A DNA stretch of 18,856 nt from JBBIGV01 sp037447335 (lineage in GTDB: Bacteria; Bacteroidota; Ignavibacteria; Ignavibacteriales; Ignavibacteriaceae). The notes under the pieces were generated by a model that saw only the letters and a program-made list of their open reading frames with translations, did no database searches and was not told the origin of the DNA. Positions within the stretch are counted from its first letter, which is position 1, and the number at the start of each line of letters is the position of its first letter. The position numbers and the translations under genes were made by a program. Of this stretch, positions 8,340 to 16,385 are shown piece after piece. The stretch covers positions 1-18,856 of the forward strand of contig JBBIGV010000071.1 in the NCBI GenBank assembly GCA_037447335.1, written 5' to 3'.

Positions 8340-8346
8340 GAGGAGA
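8340..8346 (+). promoter_or_regulatory. Strong Shine-Dalgarno before the DsrE-family gene
   Basis: AGAGGAG lies five bases upstream of the ATG at 8352. It is one of the few near-perfect ribosome-binding sites in the window and fixes the start codon. Confidence 0.75.
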
Positions 8347-8351
8347 ATCGA

Positions 8352-8705
8352 ATGAAAATATTGCTGCTTATAAATGACGCACCCTACGGCACTGAGAAAT
8401 TTTATAATGCCTGCCGGTTGGCAATCACTTTACAAAAAGAGCATTCTGAATCGGAAGTTCTTATATTTCTTATGGCTGATGCAGTAACAGGCGCCTTATC
8501 CGATCAGAATACCCCGCAAGGATATTATAATATAGAAAGAATGCTTAAAAGTATCATAAGTAAAGGTGGTAGTGTTAAATTGTGCGGCAATTGCATTGAT
8601 GCGCGTGGAATAGCATCTCTCCCGTTTATAGAAGGATGCACACGCAGCAATATGAGCGAGCTTGCACAATGGACGGTTGAAGCCGATAAGGTCTTCACAT
8701 TTTAG
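8352..8705 (+). CDS. DsrE/DsrF/TusD-family sulfur-relay-like protein
   Basis: Small soluble protein of 117 residues of the DsrE/YchN-like fold. Features of the family are the N-terminal strand MKILLLINDAPYGTEKFYNA, the central FLMADAVTGAL strand-loop, GYYNIERML, and a cysteine motif LCGNCIDARGI (C78 and C81). Further cysteines are C21 and C96. In related proteins one such cysteine carries persulfide sulfur in sulfur-transfer reactions (DsrEFH, TusBCD), so a thiol or persulfide role is likely here, but its partner is not visible in the window: no DsrF, DsrH or TusA homologue is adjacent. It is the last gene of the DUF3109-rpoN run, 24 bases after the methyltransferase-like gene, and ends 10 bases from the oppositely oriented AlaX gene. 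Confidence 0.85.
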   Translation: MKILLLINDAPYGTEKFYNACRLAITLQKEHSESEVLIFLMADAVTGALSDQNTPQGYYNIERMLKSIISKGGSVKLCGNCIDARGIASLPFIEGCTRSNMSELAQWTVEADKVFTF

Positions 8706-8715
8706 ATTTAAATCT

Positions 8716-9156
8716 TTATTTCTCTTCAAGCCGGAAACGAATCCTTAAAACACCGTTATCATATCCGGTAGAAATAATTTTAAAGGCGCCGATTTCAGAG
8801 GTTGAACGAACGTGATCGCCCCTGCAGGGGCAGGCGTCGTAATCGCCAATCCGTATTACTCTTATTTTTTCGCCCGCATCTTCCGGCAGTTTATCAAGAT
8901 TTAAAAAACTCTCTGCATCTGTACGATCAATAAACTCTTCACGAACGATAATGTTTTCATCAATCACTTTGTTTACTCTGTCTTCAATTTCGGAAATCTC
9001 AACGCTGTTAAGATCACGGTTAAAGCGGTAATCACATTTTGATTTTTTCCTTTCGATGTGTGCGTTGAATGACCTGCCGCAGTTGAACATTCTTGCCATT
9101 GTCTGATTTAATATGTGCTCGGCTGAGTGCATTCTGGGGTCGTAAGTTTTTGCCAT
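8716..9156 (-). CDS. Free-standing alanyl-tRNA editing domain protein (AlaX-like)
   Basis: Trans-editing protein of 146 residues homologous to the second additional domain of AlaRS and ThrRS. Such proteins hydrolyse mischarged tRNA, usually Ser-tRNA(Ala), in the cytoplasm. The zinc site is visible as HSAEH (His10, His14) and CRGDH (Cys111, His115), followed by the conserved VRSTSEIGAFKI segment. The protein is short and compact and lacks the catalytic synthetase core, fitting the small AlaX class. The second zinc half-site reads CPCRGDHV, whereas the commoner form is C-G-G-T-H; the ligands are kept but the intervening residues are altered. The start at 9154-9156 sits just ahead of the zinc motif. 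It converges on the DsrE-family gene and diverges from the transglycosylase. Confidence 0.86.
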   Translation of the reverse strand: MAKTYDPRMHSAEHILNQTMARMFNCGRSFNAHIERKKSKCDYRFNRDLNSVEISEIEDRVNKVIDENIIVREEFIDRTDAESFLNLDKLPEDAGEKIRVIRIGDYDACPCRGDHVRSTSEIGAFKIISTGYDNGVLRIRFRLEEK

Positions 9157-9335
9157 TGCTGCCTCTTGAGGGTTGTTGCAAATTTAGATAAAAATTAATT
9201 AAAAATCCTTTTCTGCATTACAAAGTATGATAAAATTCGGTGAGTGAATTTCCCGGAACTTATTGAGTTTTTAATTTCAGAATTATTTTATATATATCCG
9301 TCTGATAAATTCAAAATTCTCATTAAATCATTTTT
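9157..9335. other. Divergent intergenic region between AlaX-like and transglycosylase genes
   Basis: No coding sequence is seen. The region is very AT-rich and includes a TATATATA stretch at 9289-9296. A TTGAGT at 9263-9268 precedes it, but the spacing of about 20 bases to TATATA is long, so I do not assign a promoter. It must hold the start signals for both flanking genes. Confidence 0.4.
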
Positions 9336-10319
9336 ATGGATGAAATTATGAATACAGTGAAAAAAATATTTAACGGCACCCGGTCATTCTCATTCTTTTT
9401 CCTCGGTGCAGGATTTGCAGGCGCACTGTTTTTCTTTTACAGCACTACTTTTATCGCAAAAGAAGAAACTGCCGGCGGACCCGTAACAATACAGATACCT
9501 GATGTTTATAAAATAAAAGCCCCCAAAGTTCCATCAAATATCATATTTGCCGGCGAAAAAATTCCCCTGGAAAACTTTGATGTTTATGAACGGGTTGACA
9601 GAGAATTGCTTGTAAATATGTACTGGCACTCCGCCACAATTCTTGCATTTAAAAGAGCAAACAGGTGGTTCCCGGTTATCGAACCAATTCTGAAAAAAAA
9701 TAACATACCTGATGATTTTAAATATATGGCTGTAATAGAAAGTAATTTATCAAATGTTGTTTCTCCTGCCGGGGCAACAGGCTTTTGGCAGTTGATGGAA
9801 GCCGCGGCAAAGCAATACGGGCTTGAAGTAACCAAAGAAGTTGACGAGAGATACCATGTCGAAAAATCAACCGAAGCGGCTTGTAAATACTTACGTAATT
9901 CTTATGCTCAGTTTGGCAGTTGGATAACTGCTGCTGCATCATACAATATGGGATTGGCAGGTGTTGACCGCCAGCTCGGCAGGCAGCAAGCCGGCAACTA
10001 CTTTAACCTTGTCCTTAATGAGGAAACATCCCGTTTTGTTGCAAGAATTATTGCAGCGAAGGAAATTTTTGAGAACCCGCAGAAATATGGATTTTATCTT
10101 GATGATGATGATTTATATTCGCCTCTTAAAACTACAGAAGTGACAGTTTCAGGCAGCGTTGATAACCTTGCTGATTTTGCCCGCGGCTACGGGATCAACT
10201 ATAAAATTCTTAAGATGTATAACCCATGGCTTCGTGATAATGTACTTAAAAATCCGGGCGGGAAAACTTACACAATAAAGCTCCCCGAAAAAGGCAGCGT
10301 TTATGTGATTGAAGATTAG
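9336..10319 (+). CDS. Membrane-anchored lytic transglycosylase (MltD-like SLT domain)
   Basis: Predicted peptidoglycan lytic transglycosylase of 327 residues, cleaving the MurNAc-GlcNAc bond in the periplasm. One N-terminal transmembrane anchor (about 16-40) with a basic leader gives a periplasmic body. The SLT domain (about 110-245) has the catalytic Glu135 in MAVIESNLSN, then SPAGATGFWQLM and AAASYNMG, all standard family-1 motifs. The C-terminal part (about 266-315) resembles a weak LysM-type peptidoglycan-binding module (LADFARGYGINYKILKMYNP, then TYTIKLPEKG). An alternative ATG at 9348 would shorten it by four residues; no clear ribosome-binding site separates them. The peptidase gene downstream starts 114 bases after its stop, on the same strand, and may be co-transcribed. 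Confidence 0.9.
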   Translation: MDEIMNTVKKIFNGTRSFSFFFLGAGFAGALFFFYSTTFIAKEETAGGPVTIQIPDVYKIKAPKVPSNIIFAGEKIPLENFDVYERVDRELLVNMYWHSATILAFKRANRWFPVIEPILKKNNIPDDFKYMAVIESNLSNVVSPAGATGFWQLMEAAAKQYGLEVTKEVDERYHVEKSTEAACKYLRNSYAQFGSWITAAASYNMGLAGVDRQLGRQQAGNYFNLVLNEETSRFVARIIAAKEIFENPQKYGFYLDDDDLYSPLKTTEVTVSGSVDNLADFARGYGINYKILKMYNPWLRDNVLKNPGGKTYTIKLPEKGSVYVIED

Positions 10320-10418
10320 AAACATTTGATCTTTATTTTCAGAAGAGCGGATCAATTTTTTGATGGGCGGTTTTTTCCGATAAATTCTTTTTGTCATATT
10401 GTGATAAATATTTTCTGC

Positions 10419-10424
10419 AAGGAG
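10419..10424 (+). promoter_or_regulatory. Shine-Dalgarno that fixes the M1 peptidase start
   Basis: AAGGAG lies nine bases upstream of the ATG at 10434. It decides against an upstream in-frame TTG at 10326 and puts a clean signal peptide at the N-terminus. Confidence 0.75.
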
Positions 10425-10433
10425 TGCTTAACT

Positions 10434-12302
10434 ATGACAAAAAGAATTTTCATTCTGTTAATTGCTGTAATATCTTCGTCAAACCTTCTCCCGCAATCCA
10501 ATCTGTATATTCATAAAGACCTGCTTAAAGCTTACAACAAAGGAACAAGGTCTTTTGATGGAAAACCCGGGATGAACTACTGGCAGAACTTTGCTGATTA
10601 CAAAATTGATGTGAATATTAATCCATCTTTAAAATTAGTTGATGGCAAAGCAGAAATCACTTTCTTTAACAATAGTCCTGATACACTCAAAAAAATTCAT
10701 GTAAAACTCCATCAGAACATGAATAAGAAAGGCAATCGGCGTAATGCTCAGCTTCCCGAAAATGCAATTACCGATGGAGTAACTTTACACAAAATAATTT
10801 ACAATAACATCAGCCTGAGCACCAACCCGGATGCAAAACAAATCACCTATCTCGGAAACAATCTTGTTCTTAATCTCGCAGAACCACTGGCTCCGAATCA
10901 TAAATCAAAAATTGATATTGATTGGAGTTTCACCATTCCTGATGACCCAAATCCGAGAATGGGTGCTTATGGTGACAGCGCTTTCTTTATTGCTTACTGG
11001 TACCCGAAAATTTCTGTCTATGACGATATAAACGGATGGGACCTTACCTCATACAACGGAGAGCATGAATTCTATAATGACTATGGCAATTTTGAAGTTA
11101 ATGTTTCAGTTCCTCATGATTATCTTGTATGGGGAACAGGTGTTGTTCAGAATCTGAATGAAATTTTAAACGCTGAATTTTATAACAGATATAAACAGGC
11201 AATGACCTCTGATGAAGTAATTAAAATTATTGATGAAGAAAGCTACAGATCAGGAAATATTTTTATTAACAATACCGGTTCTGCTGTTTGGAAATTCAAA
11301 GCTGACTATGTGCCTGATTTTGCATTTGGACTGAACAGCTTCTATTTATGGGATGCAGTAAGCACAGAAGTTGAACCGGGCAGGAGAGTTATGTGTCATA
11401 CTGCGTACAATCCATCATCAAATTTTTTCCGTGAAGCAACGTATATTTCTAAAGTAACAGTGGAGATGTTATCTGATGACCTGCCGGGTGTGCCATTTCC
11501 GTACCCTCACATAACGGTTTTTCATGGCAGCGAGGGAATGGAATTCCCGATGATAGTTAATGATGGCGAGTTCGGTAACCGCATTACAGATGTTTATGTT
11601 ACCGCACACGAAATTGCTCATACCTACTTCCCTTTTTATGTGGGAATAAATGAAACAAGACACGCATGGATGGAAGAAGGGTTTGCATATTTTCTGCCCA
11701 CCGAAATTCAATTAGCGTTCGAGCCATTCGATCACAGGATCAGATCTGCTGCAGGATATGCTAATTTTGCAGGGAAAGATGATGACCTGCCCCTGATGAC
11801 CCCGACAATGTACCTGACAGGGAGTACTTTACAAATGTTGAATTACTATAAATCTTCAGTCGCATTTGAAATGCTTTTAAATGTTCTTGGTGAAGATATT
11901 TTCAAACAGGCATTAAAAGAATTTATTTACAGGTGGGCAGGAAAACATCCTACACCTTACGATTTCTTCTTCACCTATGATAATGTAACGGGAAAAGATT
12001 TAAGCTGGTTCTGGAAGCCATGGTTTTTTGAGCGGGGTTATCCTGATATAGGAATAAAAAATGTTGATTATAAAGATGGGGCTTCGATAATTGTAATTGA
12101 AAAAACCGGAAGTAAACCCATACCTGTTCATCTTAAGGTTGTAACATCTTCCGGGGAAGTACTTGAACTGAAAGAATCCGCCGCAATATGGGAGAATGTT
12201 TCTTATTATACCTTTGAGGTTAATGACGAGGTAGCAGCGGTTGAAATATCAACTTACAAGATTCCTGATTCAAATCCGGCTAATAACAAGTGGGTGAAGT
12301 AA
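10434..12302 (+). CDS. Exported M1-family zinc metallopeptidase
   Basis: Predicted gluzincin aminopeptidase of 622 residues. Residues 1-22 form a signal peptide (MTKRIFILLIAVISSSNLLPQ). About 50-330 is the beta-rich N-terminal domain of M1 enzymes. The exopeptidase motif appears as GMEFP (368-372), in place of classic GAMEN. The zinc site is HEIAH (392-396) with the third ligand Glu415 after 18 residues (HEXXH-X18-E), and a Tyr pair at 471-472 (NYYKSS) is the likely transition-state tyrosine. All catalytic residues are therefore present. The C-terminal part after about 540 is a short beta domain, without a T9SS sorting domain, so the enzyme is probably periplasmic or outer-membrane associated and degrades peptides. 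I reject the longer frame from TTG 10326 because the AAGGAG and the signal peptide both support 10434. Confidence 0.92.
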   Translation: MTKRIFILLIAVISSSNLLPQSNLYIHKDLLKAYNKGTRSFDGKPGMNYWQNFADYKIDVNINPSLKLVDGKAEITFFNNSPDTLKKIHVKLHQNMNKKGNRRNAQLPENAITDGVTLHKIIYNNISLSTNPDAKQITYLGNNLVLNLAEPLAPNHKSKIDIDWSFTIPDDPNPRMGAYGDSAFFIAYWYPKISVYDDINGWDLTSYNGEHEFYNDYGNFEVNVSVPHDYLVWGTGVVQNLNEILNAEFYNRYKQAMTSDEVIKIIDEESYRSGNIFINNTGSAVWKFKADYVPDFAFGLNSFYLWDAVSTEVEPGRRVMCHTAYNPSSNFFREATYISKVTVEMLSDDLPGVPFPYPHITVFHGSEGMEFPMIVNDGEFGNRITDVYVTAHEIAHTYFPFYVGINETRHAWMEEGFAYFLPTEIQLAFEPFDHRIRSAAGYANFAGKDDDLPLMTPTMYLTGSTLQMLNYYKSSVAFEMLLNVLGEDIFKQALKEFIYRWAGKHPTPYDFFFTYDNVTGKDLSWFWKPWFFERGYPDIGIKNVDYKDGASIIVIEKTGSKPIPVHLKVVTSSGEVLELKESAAIWENVSYYTFEVNDEVAAVEISTYKIPDSNPANNKWVK

Positions 12303-12503
12303 TTATGTTCTGAACAACTAAAGATTGCGGATTTATTTCTTTCTGCTTATTCAGTAAAGCACATTTATTTTATAACTTAGTAAATCCCGAACGGATATAT
12401 CTTCATAAATACTCACGCATTTGATTTCAACCCCTACTCTGATTTATCATCAGAAATTCAAACATAATACTATATTCCATTATCAAAATTGAATTGTTTA
12501 GGA
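12303..12503. other. Intergenic spacer with nothing recognised
   Basis: About 200 AT-rich bases between the peptidase and the YeeZ-like gene. No open frame with protein-like features, no clear hairpin with T-run and no confident promoter was found. Confidence 0.5.
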
Positions 12504-13328
12504 ATGGTTAATAAAATCTCTGTTCTTGGATGCGGGTGGCTTGGACTCCCGCTTGCAAAGTCACTTGTAAGTAAAGGTTATTCGGTTAATGGCTCTACAA
12601 CTTCTGCTGACAAAACAGAGATGCTGCAAAGTGAGGGAATCGAACCATTTTTATTGCAGCTTAAACCGGATCTAACGGGAAATAATATTGAAGATTTTTT
12701 TAGTTCTAAAATTCTCATAATCAATTTTCCTCCGGGCAGAAGAGATGATGTTATTTCATATCATACAAAACAAATTGAAGCGATAATACATTTTGTTGAG
12801 AAGAGTCCGGTTAAAAAAATAATCTTTGCAAGCTCGACATCCATTTATAAGAGCGTAAACAAAACCTTAACAGAAGCCGACGATGTTCCCGCCGAATCAC
12901 AAACCGGCGAAGCTTTAAAAATTGCCGAACAGATTTTAATGGCTAATAAAAATTTCAATACTGCTGTGCTACGGTTTGGAGGGCTTATTGGTAAAGGCAG
13001 AGAACCCGGAAAGTTTTTTGCCGGCAGAAAAGATATTCCCAACGGAAGTGCGCCGGTTAATCTCATTATTATTGATGACTGTATAAACATAATTCATAAA
13101 ATAATTGAGCAAGATGTTTATGGCGAAATATTTAACGCAGTTGCTGATGAGCATCCGACACGATCAGAGTTTTATACTGCCGCGGCCGAACGACAGAACC
13201 TGCCTGTTCCGGAGTTTATTGATGCACTTAGCGAGTATAAGATCATCTCAAACAAAAAGTTAAGGCAAAAATTGAATTACACTTTTATTTATCCCGATCC
13301 GCTTAAATGGATTAATACCAATTGGTAA
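12504..13328 (+). CDS. YeeZ-like NAD(P)-binding SDR-family protein
   Basis: Cytoplasmic protein of 274 residues in the extended short-chain dehydrogenase/epimerase group, closest in look to YeeZ-type proteins. The N-terminal Rossmann dinucleotide motif is GCGWLG (residues 9-14) preceded by the strand KISVLG. LIINFPPGRRDD (about 72-83), KIIFASSTSIY (about 105-115) and a later Lys-containing helix LKIAEQILM match the SDR strand 4, strand 5 and active-site regions, and LRFGGLIGKGR the substrate-side strand. The substrate is unknown; YeeZ-like proteins have no firmly established reaction. I start at ATG 12504 because the dinucleotide fold begins at once; an in-frame TTG at 12489 adds five residues without support. 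It precedes the transporter gene by six bases, forming an operon. Confidence 0.84.
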   Translation: MVNKISVLGCGWLGLPLAKSLVSKGYSVNGSTTSADKTEMLQSEGIEPFLLQLKPDLTGNNIEDFFSSKILIINFPPGRRDDVISYHTKQIEAIIHFVEKSPVKKIIFASSTSIYKSVNKTLTEADDVPAESQTGEALKIAEQILMANKNFNTAVLRFGGLIGKGREPGKFFAGRKDIPNGSAPVNLIIIDDCINIIHKIIEQDVYGEIFNAVADEHPTRSEFYTAAAERQNLPVPEFIDALSEYKIISNKKLRQKLNYTFIYPDPLKWINTNW

Positions 13329-13334
13329 CGACTT

Positions 13335-14183
13335 ATGATTTTTATTTTACTTACAATACTCTGCTCAACAACAATCGCTTTAATAATAAAGCACAGCAGC
13401 ACAAAAATGGAGCACCCGATAGTGCTGTTAGCCGGAAATTATTTTATTGCAGGCTCAATCGCAGCTTATCTTTTTTTATCCGGCAGTAAAAGTACATACT
13501 CAATTGAAACATTATTGCTCGGCTGGATTGTGGGACTCCTTTTCCTTTTATCTTTTTTTGTATTTGCAAAAGCGATTGCCGCAGCCGGAACTGCACTTGC
13601 AACTGTAAGCTCAAGGCTGTCTGTTGTGATACCGGTAATCCTGTCAATCATTTTCTTTAAAGAATTACCCGGCATGGTACAAATTTCAGGTTTGCTGGTA
13701 ACTGTAATAACTATCGTTCTGTTTTATTTTTCTTTGAAAAGACTTGACGGCGGCAAGCTGAACATCAATGATTTTATAATTCTCTTTTTAGTTTTAATCG
13801 GGATCGGAATTGGTGATTTTTCAATGAAAATATTCCAGCAGCTTCGTTTTGAATCCGAAAAGAATTTCTTCCTGCTTAATGTGTTTGGTTCTGCTTGTGT
13901 TTATTCTTTTACTTTTATTTTGTTCAGGAAGATAAAGGTAGAAAAGAAACCATTGCTGCGGGGATTTGTACTCGGCTTTCCGAATGTATTCAGCTCATTC
14001 TTTTTAATCAGTGCACTGCACGAACTTCCTGCATATACAGTTTATCCGCTGGTTAATGTTGGAATAATAATCTTTACCAGTGTTGCCGCTGCTATGATCT
14101 GGAGAGAGCGGTTAAACTTCTTTGGTAAACTTGCATTGTACTCGGGAATAATAGCGATTATTCTTTTTGGAATTAATGGCTGA
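13335..14183 (+). CDS. EamA-like drug/metabolite-family transporter
   Basis: Integral membrane protein of 282 residues with about nine to ten hydrophobic helices, matching the EamA/DMT fold made of two five-helix repeats. The first half contains the typical helix-3/4 segment FAKAIAAAGTALATVSSRLSVVIPVILSIIFFKELPG; the equivalent place in the second half reads FLISALHELPAYTVYPLVNVGIIIFTSVAAAMIWRERLN. The E-L/E-R pattern after each of these helices is characteristic of the family. Substrate cannot be told; family members export amino acids, nucleotides, drugs or sugars. The gene begins six bases after the YeeZ-like gene and ends 86 bases before the convergent small exported protein gene. Confidence 0.85.
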   Translation: MIFILLTILCSTTIALIIKHSSTKMEHPIVLLAGNYFIAGSIAAYLFLSGSKSTYSIETLLLGWIVGLLFLLSFFVFAKAIAAAGTALATVSSRLSVVIPVILSIIFFKELPGMVQISGLLVTVITIVLFYFSLKRLDGGKLNINDFIILFLVLIGIGIGDFSMKIFQQLRFESEKNFFLLNVFGSACVYSFTFILFRKIKVEKKPLLRGFVLGFPNVFSSFFLISALHELPAYTVYPLVNVGIIIFTSVAAAMIWRERLNFFGKLALYSGIIAIILFGING

Positions 14184-14269
14184 TTAGGACAGATTCAGCC
14201 ACCATTACATAATCCAAATCTTCCACGTTAATTATTATTTGGAATTTCGCAATTGTGATATTTATAAAT

Positions 14270-14521
14270 TTATGTACTGATAATACGCAATTGTTTTGAT
14301 GCTCCGCTTCCTTTCGTTTTACCATCTTTATTTAAGAAGGGACATTCCGATGGATTCCCTGATCTATCACCTTTGTAGGGACATTCCACTTTTTGCTCTT
14401 TTAGTTTTTGCAGATATGGACATTCAGCTTTCTGCTTTTCATCTCCACCGCCTGAAAACGAAAAAGATGTTACACCAAAAGCAATTATTGCCGAAATTAT
14501 AAAAATTCTTGTCTTTCGCAT
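14270..14521 (-). CDS. Small exported protein with three evenly spaced ECP(Y/F) motifs
   Basis: A predicted exported protein of 83 residues. Residues 1-23 are a signal peptide (MRKTRIFIISAIIAFGVTSFSFS, then Gly-Gly-Gly). The mature part is charged and contains ECPYL, ECPYK and ECPFL, with cysteines at 34, 47 and 60, exactly 13 residues apart, each followed by Pro and an aromatic residue. There are no other cysteines. This looks like three copies of a short metal- or haem-ligand-like module, but no family is recognised. The start is set at the ATG 14519-14521 by AGAGAGG at 14529-14535 and the signal peptide; a longer in-frame start at 14587 would bury the signal peptide. It lies 116 bases downstream of recQ on the same strand and could share its transcript or use its own promoter. 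Confidence 0.75.
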   Translation of the reverse strand: MRKTRIFIISAIIAFGVTSFSFSGGGDEKQKAECPYLQKLKEQKVECPYKGDRSGNPSECPFLNKDGKTKGSGASKQLRIIST

Positions 14522-14637
14522 GATAAACCTCTCTGATAAATTATTAATTTGTAAGTGAGTAACAATCAGACAAATGCCTGAGTTCAAAATAATAAAAATG
14601 TTTTTAAAAGAAAGGCATTAAAAAAGTTAAACTTCAT

Positions 14638-16089
14638 TTATTCAGGCAGCTTACAGTTATCGCAATTACCGCATGGTTTTTCGCCGGGAAAGCCGAAATA
14701 ATCCGAAATGAAAACGCGTCTGCATTTATCATTGCGGAAATAATTTACAACTGAGAGCAGCTTTTTATTGTCGTTCATCAGTTTGGATTTAATCCTTTCA
14801 TCATCTTCAAGTTCATGAGGCAGTTCATCAACTATTTTGAGATTTTGCTCTTCAATACTTCCCTCAGTAATTCCATATCGATCTAACATAGAAAGCGCCG
14901 TTTCAATTCTGAAATCTCTGCGGTTCTTGAAATTCATCTGTTCGCGGATATAATCAATGCCGCTTGAATTAATAATTCCTGTTTCTCTTCTTAACAGATC
15001 ATATAGTGCAGAATAAAAATTAGCATCAGGATTTGACCATTTAATAAATTCCATTTGTATGTGAAGATCCTCCTGATGGTAAAGCAAAAGGCAAAGCGAA
15101 TCAAGACCATCTCTTCCCGCGCGTCCAATCTCCTGATAATAAGATTCAATTGAAGAGGGTACTTCAGCATGAATTACAAAGCGGATGTCCGGTTTATCTA
15201 TGCCCAAACCAAATGCATTTGTTGCAAGCATTATATTTTGTACACCTTTAAGGAACATACGCTGAACTTTTTTCCTCTCTTTGTCGGGCAGCTTACCGTG
15301 GTAAATTCTGTGCTCGTAACCTTTATCCCGCAGCAATTGTGAAAACTTTTCGAGAGTTTCTATCAATGCAAAATAAATTATACCCGAGCCTTTGTAATGA
15401 TCAAGCACCTTTAGTATTTCGTTGAGCTTTTCTTTTTCGTCAAAGATTTCTTTCGCTTCAAGGCGTAAGTTGGGACGCTCAATTCCCTGATGAAAAATTT
15501 TCATCTTATCACGATTTATATGAAGCCGCGAAATTATATCTTTCTGAACCTCGGGCGTTGCGGTTGCAGTTAATGCTACGGTTAAAGGATTACCGAGTAT
15601 CTCTCTGAACTCACCGAGCCGCGAATAATCAGGACGAAAATCATGCCCCCATTCAGAAATACAATGCGCTTCATCAACTGCAAGAAGTGAGATGGAAGTA
15701 TTTTTTATCTCATCAACAAACTCCTGTTTTCTGAATCGTTCGGGAGTTACATAAAGCAGTTTTATCTTTCCGTTAACAAACTGATTTAAGCGCTCATCTC
15801 TTACTTTTTTTGACAGAGTTGAATTAACAAAACCGGCAGGAATTTTTTTCTTTCGGAGTGCGTCAACCTGGTCTTGCATAAGAGCAATAAGCGGACTTAC
15901 CACAATAGTTCCGCGGTCAAAACAAAGCGCAGGCACCTGGTAGCAAAGCGACTTGCCGCTGCCGGTCGGCATTAAAACAAGCGAATGTTTTTGTTCATCA
16001 ACAATACGATTGATAATTGCTTCCTGCTCACCGCGGAATGAATCAAATCCAAAATATTGTTTAAGTATTTCAACTGGTTTTCGGGTCAT
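14638..16089 (-). CDS. recQ: RecQ-family ATP-dependent DNA helicase (short form)
   Basis: A 3'-5' superfamily 2 helicase of 483 residues for recombination repair. Motif I is MPTGSGKS (40-47), the DEAH box is VDEAH (138-142) followed by the aromatic-rich loop SEWGHDFRPDY, motif III is ALTATAT, and motif VI is QEIGRAGRDG (from 319). The RecQ zinc-binding domain is shown by Cys456, Cys473, Cys476 and Cys479 (CRRVF then CGNCDNC). The protein stops four residues after the last zinc cysteine: the winged-helix and HRDC domains of the 600-residue E. coli enzyme are absent. This short form is common in the Bacteroidota-like lineage and is not a truncation that I can show. Start ATG at 16087-16089 has a weak AAAGA upstream. 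Confidence 0.93.
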   Translation of the reverse strand: MTRKPVEILKQYFGFDSFRGEQEAIINRIVDEQKHSLVLMPTGSGKSLCYQVPALCFDRGTIVVSPLIALMQDQVDALRKKKIPAGFVNSTLSKKVRDERLNQFVNGKIKLLYVTPERFRKQEFVDEIKNTSISLLAVDEAHCISEWGHDFRPDYSRLGEFREILGNPLTVALTATATPEVQKDIISRLHINRDKMKIFHQGIERPNLRLEAKEIFDEKEKLNEILKVLDHYKGSGIIYFALIETLEKFSQLLRDKGYEHRIYHGKLPDKERKKVQRMFLKGVQNIMLATNAFGLGIDKPDIRFVIHAEVPSSIESYYQEIGRAGRDGLDSLCLLLYHQEDLHIQMEFIKWSNPDANFYSALYDLLRRETGIINSSGIDYIREQMNFKNRRDFRIETALSMLDRYGITEGSIEEQNLKIVDELPHELEDDERIKSKLMNDNKKLLSVVNYFRNDKCRRVFISDYFGFPGEKPCGNCDNCKLPE

Positions 16090-16385
16090 ATCTTTAAAAA
16101 ATTTTTCATACTCATTTTAGTTGATTCTTTTGAAAAATAAAAATAGTTTGGGGTTGACTTGATTGATATACCGCGGGGAAATGAATTTTTCCGTTTTTTA
16201 TCCCAAATCATTTAACCTGCGGGGGAAAAGGTGGCTTTGACAGGATACCTTGATTACTATGCCAGCCGATATGTAAAAGAAATAAAAGCATTTACTTATT
16301 CTATTGCTGTTACCGCTATGTGAGTGACCAGCCGAAGGAGTGCTTAAAATAAAAAGAGAATTTATTACAAACGTAAAAGATTAAC
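16090..16385. other. Divergent intergenic region upstream of the Myb-repeat gene
   Basis: Contains the promoters for recQ and for the Myb-repeat gene, neither clearly defined; a TTGACA at 16237-16242 has only a poor TATGCC 15 bases on. GAAGGAG at 16335-16341 looks like a ribosome-binding site, but no start codon follows at the right distance. A 30-codon frame from GTG 16231 to TGA 16321-16323, preceded by GGGGGAAAAG, is possible but too short and featureless to call as a gene. Confidence 0.4.

Noticed and set aside
9611..9650. TGGCAC...TTCTTGC stretch as a sigma-54 promoter
   Set aside because: The spacing between GG and GC elements is wrong and it lies inside the transglycosylase gene.
10326..10433. 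In-frame TTG extension of the M1 peptidase by 36 residues
   Set aside because: AAGGAG at 10419-10424 and an ideal signal peptide place the start at 10434; the extension would bury the signal peptide.
14213..14243. TCCAAAT/ATTTGGA inverted repeat as a terminator for the transporter operon
   Set aside because: Seven AT-rich pairs with a 17-base loop and no T-run; too weak to call.
14522..14587. Longer N-terminus for the ECP(Y/F) protein
   Set aside because: AGAGAGG directly precedes the ATG at 14521 and the signal peptide begins there.
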